Shown here: positions 9,460 through 19,323 of the stretch, piece by piece
Layout: each line of letters starts with the position of its first letter
How positions within the stretch are numbered: position 1 is the first letter of the stretch
Origin: UTCFX2 sp002050125
GTDB taxonomy: Bacteria; Chloroflexota; Anaerolineae; Anaerolineales; UBA4823
Length of the DNA: 64,000 bases
Assembly (NCBI GenBank): GCA_027494035.1
Contig: JAOSJQ010000001.1
Span: 2,790,001 to 2,854,000, forward strand
Direction of reading: 5' to 3'
Program-made: the position numbers and the translations under genes
The notes under the pieces: model-generated
What the model was told of the DNA's origin: nothing
Databases searched by the model: none
Seen by the model: only the letters and a program-made list of their open reading frames with translations

Positions 9460-9966
9460 TCAGATCACGTCTTCAAGCACCGACTGCCAGAGTTCGAGCT
9501 TCTGAGCGTAGGACAGGCGCGCGTTGGCGGGGCTGGTGGAGGGCAGGCGGCGTAGTTCGAGCGCAGCCAGGCGTTCCGCGGAGAGGCGGGGCAGGATGTG
9601 CCGGTGAAACGCGCTCCAGGATTTTCCCCCGTTGCAGCAGATCAGGCGGATGCCGAGGCGCCCCGCGAGCAGCCCGGGCAGGTCGTTCGGTACTTCCATC
9701 TGGATCGCGGTGTCCAGGCTGCCCGCGCGCTCGCAGGAGTGCAGCACGTCCCACAGCGCGATGCCGCGCTCGGTCAGGCGGTCGAGGCGCTGCGGGTAGG
9801 GCAGGTCCGCCGCAAACCCGAACAGCTCGCCCATGATGCACCAAAAGGCGTTCTGCGGGTGGGCGTAGTACTGCTGCATTTCGAGCGAGCGCTTGCCGGG
9901 CATCGAGCCGAGGATCAGCGCCCGCGGGTTGCTCTGGATGACCGGATCGAAGCTGTAAATCTTCAA
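9460..9966 (-). CDS. DNA-deoxyinosine glycosylase (uracil-DNA glycosylase superfamily)
   Basis: The 168-residue protein opens FDPVIQSNPRALILGSMPG and continues QQYYAHPQNAFWCIMG. This is the signature of the hypoxanthine/deoxyinosine glycosylase branch (family 6) of the UDG superfamily. These enzymes remove deaminated adenine (hypoxanthine) from DNA and leave an abasic site for base-excision repair. The length matches the family. The start codon is TTG, with AAGGA about ten bases upstream. The gene appears to stand alone. Confidence 0.88.
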   Translation of the reverse strand: MKIYSFDPVIQSNPRALILGSMPGKRSLEMQQYYAHPQNAFWCIMGELFGFAADLPYPQRLDRLTERGIALWDVLHSCERAGSLDTAIQMEVPNDLPGLLAGRLGIRLICCNGGKSWSAFHRHILPRLSAERLAALELRRLPSTSPANARLSYAQKLELWQSVLEDVI

Positions 9967-10052
9967 CGCGTTGATTCCTTTTGGAGGATTGACGCCCTGC
10001 GTGACGCCGTGCGTGTCGCCAATTTATGTACTAGCCTGTCAACCTGCACGCC

Positions 10053-11662
10053 TCAGGGCGCGCCGGCGTCATAAACCTCGATCTCCCGCCAGGCGACCCA
10101 GGAGGGGCTTTCGAGCGTCTCGATCCGCACGTAGCGCACCCCGCTCCAGGGTTGGGGCGGCGTGAACTGCAGCACGGCGTTGTCGGCGGTGGCGCCGCTG
10201 AAGGTGTACAGCGTGACGTAAGGCGCATCGGGGTCGGCGCCGCGCCCGCGCACCCGGTGAACGGTCTCGCCGGCGGGGTACTGGCTGACCAGCAGGCGGA
10301 TCGACTGGATGGAATAGACCGCCCCCAGATCGATCTCGATCCACTGGACGGGACCCGCGCCCGAGTTCCACAACGTGCCGGGGTCGCCATCCACCGCCAG
10401 CGCGCCCGGATAGCCGGGCAGGGCGCTCGAGTAACGCGCGGTTTTATGATATGCCAGGTTGGCGCCGCGTCCGCCGGCGGCGAACCCCAGGCTGGCTTTG
10501 TCGTTGAAGTACGCCGCGATCAGCCCGGTGAAGCTGAATGGGTCGCTTTCGGGCAGGGCTGCGTCGGGCTTGTCGTTCCAGGACTGGAACACCACCTGCG
10601 CCGGCTGAGCGCCGTTTTCGAGTTCGAAGCGCTTGATGCGTTCGCCGCAGATCGAGACCCAGGCTTGGTCGCTGGCGTCCTGCGGGTTGCCGGTGTAAAT
10701 GACGCCGACCGGCGTCCCGCGCTGCTCGCCAAACGCCATGACTGCCTTGGCTTCGGCGGTCCAGTCGGGGCGGCTCCAGTCGATGTCCAGGTGCAAGAAA
10801 TCCAGATCGTAGCCAGCCACGGCTTTGAACGCCACCAGCCAGGCTTGGTACTGCGGCGCGCCCGCCGGACCGGCGAGCGGCTCGGTATCGCCCACGCGCA
10901 GGTCGGGGAAGACCAGGCGCATCCCATTGACGTAGTCAACGATCTGACGGATGATTTTTTCGTCGGTCCAGCGGCACGCCCCGGGACCGTCGTAGAAATG
11001 ACCGTAGTAATACGGCTCGTCGAGGGCGAGCAGGTCGAGCTGTCCGCCCGCCTGCTGGATCCGCCGCGCGATCAGCAAGCCCTCCTCGAAGCCCGGCAAA
11101 GCTCTCGACCCCCTGACCGCATTCGGCGGCTCGGGCTGAGCGGTCCGGCTTCTACCGCCAGCGCCAAACCGAGCCGGCGCACCCCCTCGACCGCCTGGCG
11201 CAGTTCGAGGTCGCTGGCGGCGTAGGCGACCCACTCGCCGTAGAGCTTGAAGACCTGGATGCGGCTTGCTGCTTGCGTCCAGGGGGCGGCTGGTTCGAAA
11301 AGCTGCATGAAATCGTCCGAGCCGGTGTATTCACGCCCCGGACCGGTCGGCAGGGGCGGGAGCGGGGCGAACCAGTACAGCGGGCGGCTGTCCAGCCGCG
11401 CCGCGGGCAGGGTCGGGCTGGGTTCGGATGGGGGAACGGTCGGGTTGGGGATTTGCGCGGCGGGAGAAACGCTGGCAGGGACCGCGGGGGTTGTGGGCGG
11501 CGGCTGGCTGGGCGCGGCGACCGTCGCCGGCGCGCTTGTGGGCGCAGCCGCAGGCGCGCTCGTGGGCGCGGCGAGCCTGGGCAGGTTGCACGCCAGCGCG
11601 CTGAGCGCCAATCCGCTGCACGCCAGCAGCAACGGCAGGGAGCGCGGCGGTCTGGTTTGCAT
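10053..11662 (-). pseudogene. Lipoprotein with glycosidase-like region and F5/8C discoidin domain (two frameshifts)
   Basis: The N-terminal frame encodes a lipoprotein signal (lipobox LSALAC), a Pro/Ala/Thr linker and the start of a barrel-like region (RIQVFKLYGEWVAYAASD). The C-terminal frame continues LLALDEPYYYGHFYDGPGAC and FLHLDIDWSRPDW, then ends in a discoidin-like domain (ARYSSALPGYPGALAVDG ... VQWIEIDLGAVYSIQSIRLL). A short stretch in the third frame (ECGQGVESFAG, ~11104-11130) bridges them. The gene therefore needs two single-base deletions about 40-50 bases apart to read through, giving about 535 residues. The acidic barrel residues suggest a secreted glycoside hydrolase, but I cannot name a family. 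Confidence 0.7.
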
Positions 11663-11697
11663 GGTGGCTCGTCCGTTTCTGCTCAACGCGCCCGCAG

Positions 11698-11927
11698 TTA
11701 CTTGAGCCGCTTGAAATAGCAGTATAGCCGGTTCTGGTGGAGCGCCAGCCCCGCCATTTCCCAGCCGTCTTCGCCCAGGGGGTCGGCTCGGTTTCGGTGG
11801 GGGCGGGTTCGCGTTCCAGGTCGCGCGTCAGCAGTTTGTATTCCCAGGTCGGGTTCTCTTCTACGTAGACGACCGGGGATTGGGAGCGTTCGAGCGGGTT
11901 TTCTTCATCGAATGGATTGAGCTGCAT
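11698..11927 (-). pseudogene. Small DUF4177-like protein (one frameshift)
   Basis: The N-terminal part reads MQLNPFDEENPLERS ... WEYKLLTRDLEREPAPTE. In the neighbouring frame it continues LGEDGWEMAGLALHQNRLYC and ends YFKRLK. A single missing base near 11785-11795 separates the two. Repaired, the protein has 76 residues. The pattern of WEYK, then LGEDGWE, then a C-terminal YFKR strand resembles the DUF4177 fold. The function is unknown. Confidence 0.55.
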
Positions 11928-12019
11928 GGGGTCTGCCTCGGGTGTAACCTTGAATGGCGGCAATCATATCATAAATTGGTTCTGCAGCCGTGCTGCCCGT
12001 TGTTTTACCCCACCCCCGG

Positions 12020-12064
12020 CCCTCCCCAAATCCGTGCGGAATGAGCGCACGGATTTGGGGAGGG
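12020..12064. repeat. Long palindromic repeat, copy 1
   Basis: A perfect 19-bp stem (CCCTCCCCAAATCCGTGCG and its complement) encloses a 7-base loop GAATGAG. It lies in a 430-base gene-free stretch (11928-12360) whose other content is a second, related hairpin. The length and lack of a T tract suggest a dispersed palindromic element rather than a terminator. Confidence 0.7.
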
Positions 12065-12103
12065 TGACTGGCTGCCCCAGAAGTCCGCGGCTTGGTTTTC
12101 TTC

Positions 12104-12143
12104 CCCCAAATACGTGCGGGGCTTGCCCCGCCTGGATTTGGGG
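12104..12143. repeat. Long palindromic repeat, copy 2 (imperfect)
   Basis: The outer arms CCCCAAAT / ATTTGGGG and inner arms GCGGGGC / GCCCCGC are separated by a mismatched bulge. The left arm shares CCCCAAAT-CGTGCG with copy 1 about 40 bases away, so both appear to derive from the same element. Confidence 0.6.
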
Positions 12144-12360
12144 AGACCGAGGGGGTAATCCCAACAGCACAAGTGACGCGCAGGGCAAGAAACCGCCCCA
12201 TAAGCCTTTTTGAGATCAAACCAATCGCCCCTGTCATCCCCCAATTTACCGCCCCCCGGGTCTGGTCAGCGCCCGCGCTTTGGATTATGATATGCAGGTT
12301 CCAAAAGTACCTTACATTCAACCGTGAAACGCCGATAAACTGCGCGAGAAAGGATTTCCC

Positions 12361-12633
12361 ATGTCTGATCAAGCGACTCGTCCGACCGAAGACCGACCGC
12401 TGCAGCCAGTCCCCCCGCCGCCCACCGTGGCGTACCCGCCGCCGTATGATCCTGCGCTTCCGCCCGCGCCGCCGCCGCGCAAAGGGATGAGCGGCTGGCT
12501 GATCGCGTTGATCGTCCTGATCGTGCTGTGCGTGTTGGCGTGCTGCTGCGTTTTTGTGGTGTTATCGCTGCTCGGTCCTGTCGTGGGGAACGTTTTTTCG
12601 AGCATCATCGAGCAGATTCCGGCGACGCCGTAG
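12361..12633 (+). CDS. Small proline-rich single-pass membrane protein
   Basis: The 90-residue protein has a Pro-rich cytosolic or surface tail (PVPPPPTVAYPPPYDPALPP). A single strong transmembrane helix follows (residues ~44-70, GWLIALIVLIVLCVLACCCV, with a Cys cluster), then a short C-terminal tail. AAAGGA precedes the ATG. The family is not recognised. Proteins of this layout are common in Chloroflexota and Actinobacteria and have no defined role. Confidence 0.65.
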   Translation: MSDQATRPTEDRPLQPVPPPPTVAYPPPYDPALPPAPPPRKGMSGWLIALIVLIVLCVLACCCVFVVLSLLGPVVGNVFSSIIEQIPATP

Positions 12634-12699
12634 ACAAACGCCGCCCGCCTGGTGAAGCGCGAATAAGTGAATAGATGAAAGGTGGATGGACAACGCATC

Positions 12700-13965
<1,266 letters not shown>

Positions 13966-14046
13966 CATTGCTAAATGCGGGTCGGGGCGCTTCGGCGGGA
14001 GTGCTCTGACCGATTCTCTTTATCTTCTTTAACGGATGGTCAAATT

Positions 14047-16011
14047 ATGCAGGAAAATCCCCTTTATCTTGGTATCGATACGGGCGGGACGTTTACCGAT
14101 GGCGTGTTGTTCGACCCAGCCCAACGGGCGGTGATCCGCTCGGCGAAAACGCTCACCACACACCACGATTTGAAGCTGTGCGTGCTGGAAACGCTCAACC
14201 AGTTGCTGCCGGCGGACGCCGCGGGGATCGCGCTGGTGGGGCTTTCGACCACCCTGGCGACCAACGCCGTGGCGGAGGGCAAGCGCAAACCGGTCGGGCT
14301 GGTGCTGCAAGGCTACGACCCCGAGCTGGTGCGCCAGTTCAAGTTCGATAAACAGTTCGGCACGCCGTATTACGCCTACGTTGCCGGCAACTACGACGTC
14401 GAGGGGCGCGAAACCGACCCGCTGGACGAAGCCGAACTGCTGGCAGCCGTACAGCGCTTTGCCGGACGGGTCGAGGCGCTGGCGGTGAGCGCCTATCACG
14501 GTCCGATCAACCCCAGCCACGAGGCGCAAGCCGGGCGGCTGCTCAGCGAGCGCTTTGGCAAGCCGGTGGTGCAGGCGCATCACCTATCGAGCGAACTCGA
14601 TTCGATCCGCCGCGCCGCCACCGCCAGCCTGAACGCCTCGCTGCTCTCCAACCTGGACGAGTTTGCCCGGGCGGTGCTGCAAGCCCTGGCGGAGCGCGGC
14701 GCTGCCTGCCCGGTGATGATCGTGCGCGGCGACGGCTCGCTGATGGAATTGGGCTACGCCCGCCAGCGCCCGGTGGAGATGGTGCATTCCGGTCCGGCGA
14801 CCAGCGCCATCGGCGGCGGCTACCTGGCGCACCTGGAGCGCGGGCTGGTGATCGACATGGGCGGCACCACGACCGACCTGGCGCTGGTGGATCACGGCGC
14901 GGTGCAGGTGAACGGCGGCGCGGCGACCATCGGCAGGTATCGCACCTGCGTGCGCACGATCCGCGCGCGCTCGTTTGGGCTGGGCGGCGACAGCCGCATC
15001 GTCTTCGACCATTGGGGCAACCTGACGGTCGGTCCGGAGCGCGCCATCCCCTTTGCGCGCTACTGCGCCCAGACCCCCGAACACCGCGGCGAAGTGATCG
15101 CCTGGCTGCGCGCCAACCACAAAGTGCGTTATTCGGACCGGCTGGAAATTTGGACGCTGCGCCGGCTGCCCCAGGTTCAAATCGAAGATGCGGTCGTGCG
15201 TCAGGTGATCGAGCTGCTGCGCCACGGTCCGCAGCCGTACTGGCGCGTGCGCGAGCAGGTGGGACCGCTGGCGCCCGTGCTGATCGAGCAGATGATCGAC
15301 CTGGAGATCATCGAGCGGGTGGGGCTGACCCCCACCGATCTGCTGCACACCAGCGGCGAGTTCGCCGCCTGGGACCGCGAGGCGGCGGCGCTGGCGGCGG
15401 AGATTTGCGCCCAAACGCTGGGCGTCACGCCGCAGGAGCTGCGCGAACGGCTGACCGGCGAGATCACCCAGCGCATCTGCGCCGAGATCGTGCAATTCTT
15501 GAGCGAACGCGATTTCTCCGACCCGCTGAGCCGGCTGGAACACCAGCTCGACCGCTGGTTTTTCACCGAGGGGCTGCAAAAATCGCACGCATATTTAGGC
15601 AGCCAGACCTTTCTCAAGATCCCGATCGTGGGCATCGGCGCGCCGGCGCGCATTTTTCTGCCGCCGGCGGCGCAGGCGCTGGGCGCGCCGATCATCTTCC
15701 CCGACTATTACGAGGTCGCTAACGCGGTCGGCGCGGTGGTGGGTAACGTGGTAGTGCGCCAGGAGGCGCTGGTGCTGCCGCAGCTCGAAGGGAATATGAT
15801 AGGCGGTTTTTTCGTGCGCCTGCCCTCTAACCAGCAGGCGTTCGCCGATTTCGACCTGGCGCTGGCGCACGCCCGCGGCGCGCTGCGCGCCTCCGTGCAG
15901 GCGGAGCTCAAAGCCGCCGGCGCCGCGGCGGGGGAAGTGCTGCTGGACGAGCTAGAGCTGCTGGACGGGTCGGTGCAGCTCTCGGCGGTGGGGGTGGGGA
16001 AGCCCGCCTAG
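14047..16011 (+). CDS. Hydantoinase A / oxoprolinase family protein
   Basis: The 654-residue protein opens with the acetate-kinase-fold phosphate loop LGIDTGGTFTDGVLFD. It has GLSTTLATNAVAEGK near residue 70, and a second ATP-binding signature with GPATSAIGGG and VIDMGGTTTDLALV. Family members hydrolyse hydantoins or 5-oxoproline using ATP, usually with an HyuB-type partner. None is present here, so the substrate is unknown. The ATG at 14047 is preferred over an upstream in-frame ATG because GGATGG lies ~7 bases before it. Parts of this gene are duplicated at 18758-19131 and 21959-22041. Confidence 0.85.
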   Translation: MQENPLYLGIDTGGTFTDGVLFDPAQRAVIRSAKTLTTHHDLKLCVLETLNQLLPADAAGIALVGLSTTLATNAVAEGKRKPVGLVLQGYDPELVRQFKFDKQFGTPYYAYVAGNYDVEGRETDPLDEAELLAAVQRFAGRVEALAVSAYHGPINPSHEAQAGRLLSERFGKPVVQAHHLSSELDSIRRAATASLNASLLSNLDEFARAVLQALAERGAACPVMIVRGDGSLMELGYARQRPVEMVHSGPATSAIGGGYLAHLERGLVIDMGGTTTDLALVDHGAVQVNGGAATIGRYRTCVRTIRARSFGLGGDSRIVFDHWGNLTVGPERAIPFARYCAQTPEHRGEVIAWLRANHKVRYSDRLEIWTLRRLPQVQIEDAVVRQVIELLRHGPQPYWRVREQVGPLAPVLIEQMIDLEIIERVGLTPTDLLHTSGEFAAWDREAAALAAEICAQTLGVTPQELRERLTGEITQRICAEIVQFLSERDFSDPLSRLEHQLDRWFFTEGLQKSHAYLGSQTFLKIPIVGIGAPARIFLPPAAQALGAPIIFPDYYEVANAVGAVVGNVVVRQEALVLPQLEGNMIGGFFVRLPSNQQAFADFDLALAHARGALRASVQAELKAAGAAAGEVLLDELELLDGSVQLSAVGVGKPA

Positions 16012-16021
16012 CCGCAGCGCG

Positions 16022-16339
16022 TCAAACGAGCGGGAAGACGATCTGGGTCTTTAGCGCCGCTTCGGCGACCTCGACCGGCGAGGTCAGGTAGAACTCGTAC
16101 GCCACGCCCGAGGGTGTCCGTCCCTGGTTGGCGATAAATCGGGTCAGCGCGGCGTAGGCGTCGTGGAGCTGGGTGTACGACCCTTTGTGCAGCACACTGG
16201 CGTACTCGCCCGCCGGCATCGCGCTGGCTTCGATCTCCGCCCGCACGGGCAGGGCGCGCTCGACCGGGAACCCGATCGCGAGGTCCAGGTCCTGCATATC
16301 CAGGTTGTGGTAGGCGACGAACGGCGCTCCGCCGGGCTG
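16022..16339 (-). pseudogene. GyrI-like small-molecule-binding protein, C-terminal part
   Basis: The frame encodes QPGGAPFVAYHNLDMQDLDL, then GFPVERALPVRAEI, GEYASVLHKGSY and ends TQIVFPLV. This is the second half of a GyrI/AraC effector-binding (SOUL-fold) domain. The first half lies 6 kb away at 22351-22555. Joining the two at their shared 64 bp gives an in-frame 152-residue protein, so this fragment is one half of an interrupted gene. At 16340 the frame runs into an unrelated radC-like sequence. Confidence 0.85.
16276..16339. repeat. 64-bp direct repeat, left copy
   Basis: Bases 16276-16339 are identical to 22351-22414 in the same orientation and encode the same part of the GyrI-like protein. 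The flanking bases differ on both sides of each copy. The two copies bound the mosaic island. Confidence 0.92.
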
Positions 16340-16691
16340 TCGATGCGGGGACGTTCCTCGCTTACCTGGTTGAGCGACGGTGAAGAGCACCGTTTGCCCA
16401 GCGCCAGGGCAGCTTTCGAGCGCGCCGCAGTTTGCGGACCGATGCCTTTGAACGAGCCGATCTCAGCCACGTGAGCCTGGTACAGCCCACGCAAGCCGTC
16501 GAAACGCTTCAACAGGTCTTCGGCGATCTCTATCTGGTTCTGCCGCCGACAATAGCCGCCAGAAGTTCGGCTAGGTTGCAGGCGTCGGCGTTCTGAGCGA
16601 CGCGATAGGCAGGTTGCTCACGCAGGGGCAGCAGCTTGAGTTTTGGAAGATCATAGGGGAATTGGGTTTGAAACAGTGGTGTGTCCATCAT
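16340..16691 (-). pseudogene. RadC-like protein, N-terminal remnant
   Basis: It starts MMDTPLFQTQFPYDLPKLKL and reads REQPAYRVAQNADACNLAEL. One missing base near 16547 shifts the frame, after which it continues IEIAEDLLKRFDGLRGLYQ and GIGPQTAARSKAALALGKR, ending ERPRIDSPA exactly at the junction with the GyrI-like repeat. The helix-hairpin-helix GIGPQTAA is typical of the N-terminal region of RadC/UPF0758 proteins. The JAB metalloprotease domain is missing. GGAGG precedes the start. The gene is cut by the rearrangement and is not functional as a RadC. Confidence 0.7.
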
Positions 16692-16709
16692 GGACGAGCC
16701 TCCAGCTGA

Positions 16710-16810
16710 TTGAAATGTAGAGGGCAGGAATCGAATGCTCCGACCCTCACCGGTGAAGGCTAAAAGGCCTCAACGGTCAAGACCGGAGGACTGACCACAC
16801 TTCATTTCAA
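16710..16810. promoter_or_regulatory. Structured leader-like element upstream of the radC remnant
   Basis: An outer 8-bp inverted repeat (TTGAAATG / CATTTCAA) encloses CTCCG...CGGAG arms, which in turn hold small hairpins (CACC/GGTG, AGGCC/GGCT). The layout looks like a multibranched RNA on the minus strand leading into the radC start. It does not fit a tRNA or a riboswitch class I can recognise. The gene-free stretch 16692-17005 contains this and the promoter at 16857. Confidence 0.35.
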
Positions 16811-16856
16811 CTTGGGATTCACCCCAAATTAACTTATCACCGGATTAAGGAAACGC

Positions 16857-16885
16857 TTGGCTACCCTACGCGATTGTGCTACAAT
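16857..16885 (+). promoter_or_regulatory. Promoter for the amidase module
   Basis: TTGGCT (16857-16862) and TACAAT (16880-16885) are separated by 17 bases. The sequence lies about 120 bases before the GTG at 17006, in AT-rich sequence. Confidence 0.55.
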
Positions 16886-17005
16886 GTACAGAAATATTGA
16901 GGCGGGGAATTGCGAAAGCTTTCGTTTTTATTGGTGTAAGTGGCTAAAATTCACAGCTTTTCTTGTTTGGTCAGGTTTGATGGTCAACGTAACTGAAGGT
17001 TCAAG

Positions 17006-17365
17006 GTGAAGATTAAGAAGCTAATCTTTATTTTCGTAGTACTCCTGGCACTTGGGATTTTTCTGTTTTGGCTTGTACAAGAAATTGAGGATGCTCCCGG
17101 TAAAAGAATAATCCATGCTTTCATGGACGCAGAAGGGATGAATGTTCGATCTGGTACGAAAGAATATTCAAGATTTATGAAGGGAATTTTGCTGGGAGAG
17201 TATCCGGAGCTTACGGGTAAGGACTCCGTCTTTATAAAGAATGAGCAAGAATTAAGCTATGTTCTCAAGTACGCAAGTAGACATATGTATTCGGGAATTG
17301 ACAAGCTGTTTAGAAAACAATATAAAGAACCGGATATACAAGAGGCAAGTCCACCTCCAAATTAG
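17006..17365 (+). CDS. Small exported protein, paralog of the amidase N-terminal domain
   Basis: The 119-residue protein has an N-terminal membrane/signal helix (LIFIFVVLLALGIFLFWLV) and a ~70-residue domain: GKRIIHAFMDAEGMNV ... MKGILLGEYPELTGKDSVFI. The same domain, with an identical MKGILLGEYPELTGK core, forms the N-terminal part of the next gene. There is no catalytic region. The start is GTG with GAAGG upstream. G+C content is clearly lower than in the flanking genes, which suggests acquisition. It may be a partner, inhibitor or truncated copy of the amidase, and I cannot tell which. The family is not recognised. Confidence 0.75.
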   Translation: MKIKKLIFIFVVLLALGIFLFWLVQEIEDAPGKRIIHAFMDAEGMNVRSGTKEYSRFMKGILLGEYPELTGKDSVFIKNEQELSYVLKYASRHMYSGIDKLFRKQYKEPDIQEASPPPN

Positions 17366-17432
17366 ATTCTTTGCCTTCGTGCCATCGATGAGCAAATTCT
17401 ATATATTACTTTAAGAACCGATAAAGGATACT

Positions 17433-18542
17433 ATGATGAACCCAACCAAACTTTTGTTGGTGATGTTAATCATCTTCGGACTTATCTTCAGTCCACTTGC
17501 AGTTGTTCAAGCGCAAAAAGAACCTTCAGGAAAACAAATTATCGACTCGTTCATAAAAGCGAAAGGGATGGATATTCAACTTGGTACCGATGAATATAAA
17601 CGTACCATGAAGGGAATTCTGTTGGGAGAATATCCTGAACTTACAGGGAAGGGTTCCTCCTTTATCAGGAGTACGGAAGAGTTGGGTCTTGTTCTCGCTT
17701 ATGCGGGGGAACATTCAGGTTACAATGAGCTTGGGGAATACCGTGAACTGGATGTGCAGGAAGCACAACCAGTATTAACCGATATTGGTCAGCAGTTGCA
17801 GGCCACTACTACTTCATCGCTCTCAGATAGTCGATACCGAGCAGTTAACTATGCTTATTCATGGAGTATATCTGGGGGAATAAGCCGAAATCCCGATTAC
17901 CCCGACTTTGGTTTTGACGATTGTACAAATTTCGTCAGTCAAGCGATGAAGGCAGGAGGTTTTATGGAAAAAGGTAGTGGCGATGGATGTGAGTATGAAG
18001 TTACAAGTACTGAATGGTATGTTGATCCAAATCCATCTCCCCCTTTATGGTGCGTTGGTAGCACTCGATACTGGGAATGGTCAACGAGCTGGAGCGTCCC
18101 TTGGCCATTTCGAGATTATTTTGTATACCAGAATGTTTATGCTAATGAGCATGGTTGGACAATTAGCGTTGCTACGGCAAAATATTACCTTTCATCAGGT
18201 GATGTAGTTCAGCTTCAAAAAACGAATGCCAGTGGTGACTGGGAAACCTATCATACGATGATAGTTACAGATGAGGATAGTAATGATCTCTACGTCACCT
18301 ATCATTCTAACGGAGGTGGGTTTGATGAAGTTGACAAACCTCTAAGTTCCATACCCACAGATATTAATAGCCATCGTTATTTACTGGTAGCAATCTTATT
18401 TCCAGAAGTTTATTTACCAGTTGTTCGTAGTAGCGGAAGTTCAACTGCCAATCAAGAGAATAATTTATCCCAAAACCCTTATCCATCTCCCCTTGCTCCA
18501 GAAGCCATATTTCCGGTAATACTGCCATACCCTGCACCTTGA
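17433..18542 (+). CDS. Secreted amidase_6-domain protein
   Basis: The 369-residue protein has a cleavable signal peptide (LLLVMLIIFGLIFSPLAVVQ). The domain shared with the preceding gene follows (residues ~30-100). Then comes an amidase_6-like (PF12671) cysteine hydrolase domain (~130-325): YRAVNYAYSWS, FDDCTNFVSQAMKAGGF with the probable nucleophile Cys, and YHTMIVT with the probable His. The tail contains VYLPVVRSS, then ~40 Ser/Pro-rich residues. The domain class is associated with peptidoglycan or peptide amide bonds, though the true substrate is unknown. AAAGGA precedes the ATG. It is AT-rich like its neighbour, 67 bases downstream of it, and probably co-transcribed. Confidence 0.8.
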   Translation: MMNPTKLLLVMLIIFGLIFSPLAVVQAQKEPSGKQIIDSFIKAKGMDIQLGTDEYKRTMKGILLGEYPELTGKGSSFIRSTEELGLVLAYAGEHSGYNELGEYRELDVQEAQPVLTDIGQQLQATTTSSLSDSRYRAVNYAYSWSISGGISRNPDYPDFGFDDCTNFVSQAMKAGGFMEKGSGDGCEYEVTSTEWYVDPNPSPPLWCVGSTRYWEWSTSWSVPWPFRDYFVYQNVYANEHGWTISVATAKYYLSSGDVVQLQKTNASGDWETYHTMIVTDEDSNDLYVTYHSNGGGFDEVDKPLSSIPTDINSHRYLLVAILFPEVYLPVVRSSGSSTANQENNLSQNPYPSPLAPEAIFPVILPYPAP

Positions 18543-18613
18543 AATGAGCAGAGAGGATAGCTGGTTCCAATTGAGGAAGGTTGTATAACAAAGCTGCTAA
18601 CAAAAAATAGTTA

Positions 18614-18640
18614 CAGGGAGGCAAGGGTGTTGCCTCCCTG
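18614..18640 (+). terminator. Hairpin downstream of the amidase gene
   Basis: A perfect 11-bp stem (CAGGGAGGCAA / TTGCCTCCCTG) has a 5-base loop, about 70 bases after the stop codon. No strong T tract follows on the plus strand, so termination efficiency is uncertain. Confidence 0.6.
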
Positions 18641-18654
18641 GTATCAAGTTTGAA

Positions 18655-18757
18655 TCAAGCCAGACTCTTCAGCAAATTGCCGAGTTTGTCGGGTAAGTCG
18701 TTGTTAGAGCTGATAATGAGGTGGGGGAAAAGCCGCTTGAGCTTGACCACCAGGTCT
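18655..18757 (-). pseudogene. C-terminal gene fragment, unidentified
   Basis: The frame ends VVKLKRLFPHLIISSNNDLP DKLGNLLKSLA and then stops. At 18758 it meets the copied hyuA segment, and the frame beyond that is meaningless. It may be the tail of the same minus-strand gene whose N-terminal fragment lies at 19132-19323. The family is not recognised. Confidence 0.4.
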
Positions 18758-19131
18758 GCATCGTCTTCGACCATTGGGGCAACCTGACGGTCGGTCCGGA
18801 GCGCGCCATCCCCTTTGCGCGCTACTGTGCCCAGACCCCCGAACACCGCGGCGAAGTGATCGCCTGGCTGCGAGCCAACCACAAAGTGCGTTATTCGGAC
18901 CGGCTGGAGATCTGGACGCTGCGCCGGCTGCCCCAGGTTCAAATCGAAGATGCGGTCATGCGTCAGGTGATCGAGCTGCTGCGTCACGGTCCGCAGCCGT
19001 ACTGGCGCGTGCGCGAGCAGGTGGGACCGTTAGCGCCCGTGCTGGTGGAGCAGATGATCGACCTGGAGATCATCGAGCGGGTGGGGCTGACCCCCACCGA
19101 TCTGCTGCACACCAGCGGCGAGTTCGCCGCC
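18758..19131 (+). repeat. Diverged internal copy of the hydantoinase A-like gene
   Basis: These 374 bases align without gaps to 14996-15369, with about ten substitutions, most at codon third positions. The segment has no start or stop of its own and both edges are abrupt. The substitution pattern suggests an older copy or one from a related strain rather than a fresh duplication. Confidence 0.9.
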
Positions 19132-19323
19132 GGTGTTGGCTTCGGCATATTGCACCGCTCCATCCAGGCAGGCCAGGAGCGAACGCACCAGCACGGCGCT
19201 GACCACAGCGCGCCCGGACGAATTGCGCCGGGCGGTGAATTCGTGTTCGAATGCGCCGCGCAGCCAGGGCAGGCCTTCCTCGGTGAGCAGGGATTTCTTG
19301 CGAAACAGAAGATAGATGTCCAT
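19132..19323 (-). pseudogene. N-terminal gene fragment, unidentified
   Basis: Starting at the ATG at 19323 (GGAGG upstream), it reads MDIYLLFRKKSLLTEEGLPW, then LRGAFEHEFTARRNSSGRAV and LLACLDGAVQYAEANT, before joining the hyuA copy out of context. I do not recognise the family. The following stretch 19324-19650 has no gene. It contains a CTCCGG...CCGGAG inverted pair (19374-19416) and a T7 run, and is AT-rich near 19500-19600. Confidence 0.4.

Noticed and set aside
16710..16810. tRNA gene (a TTCGATTC-like T-arm is present)
   Set aside because: There is no matching acceptor stem, no standard D or anticodon arm, and no CCA.
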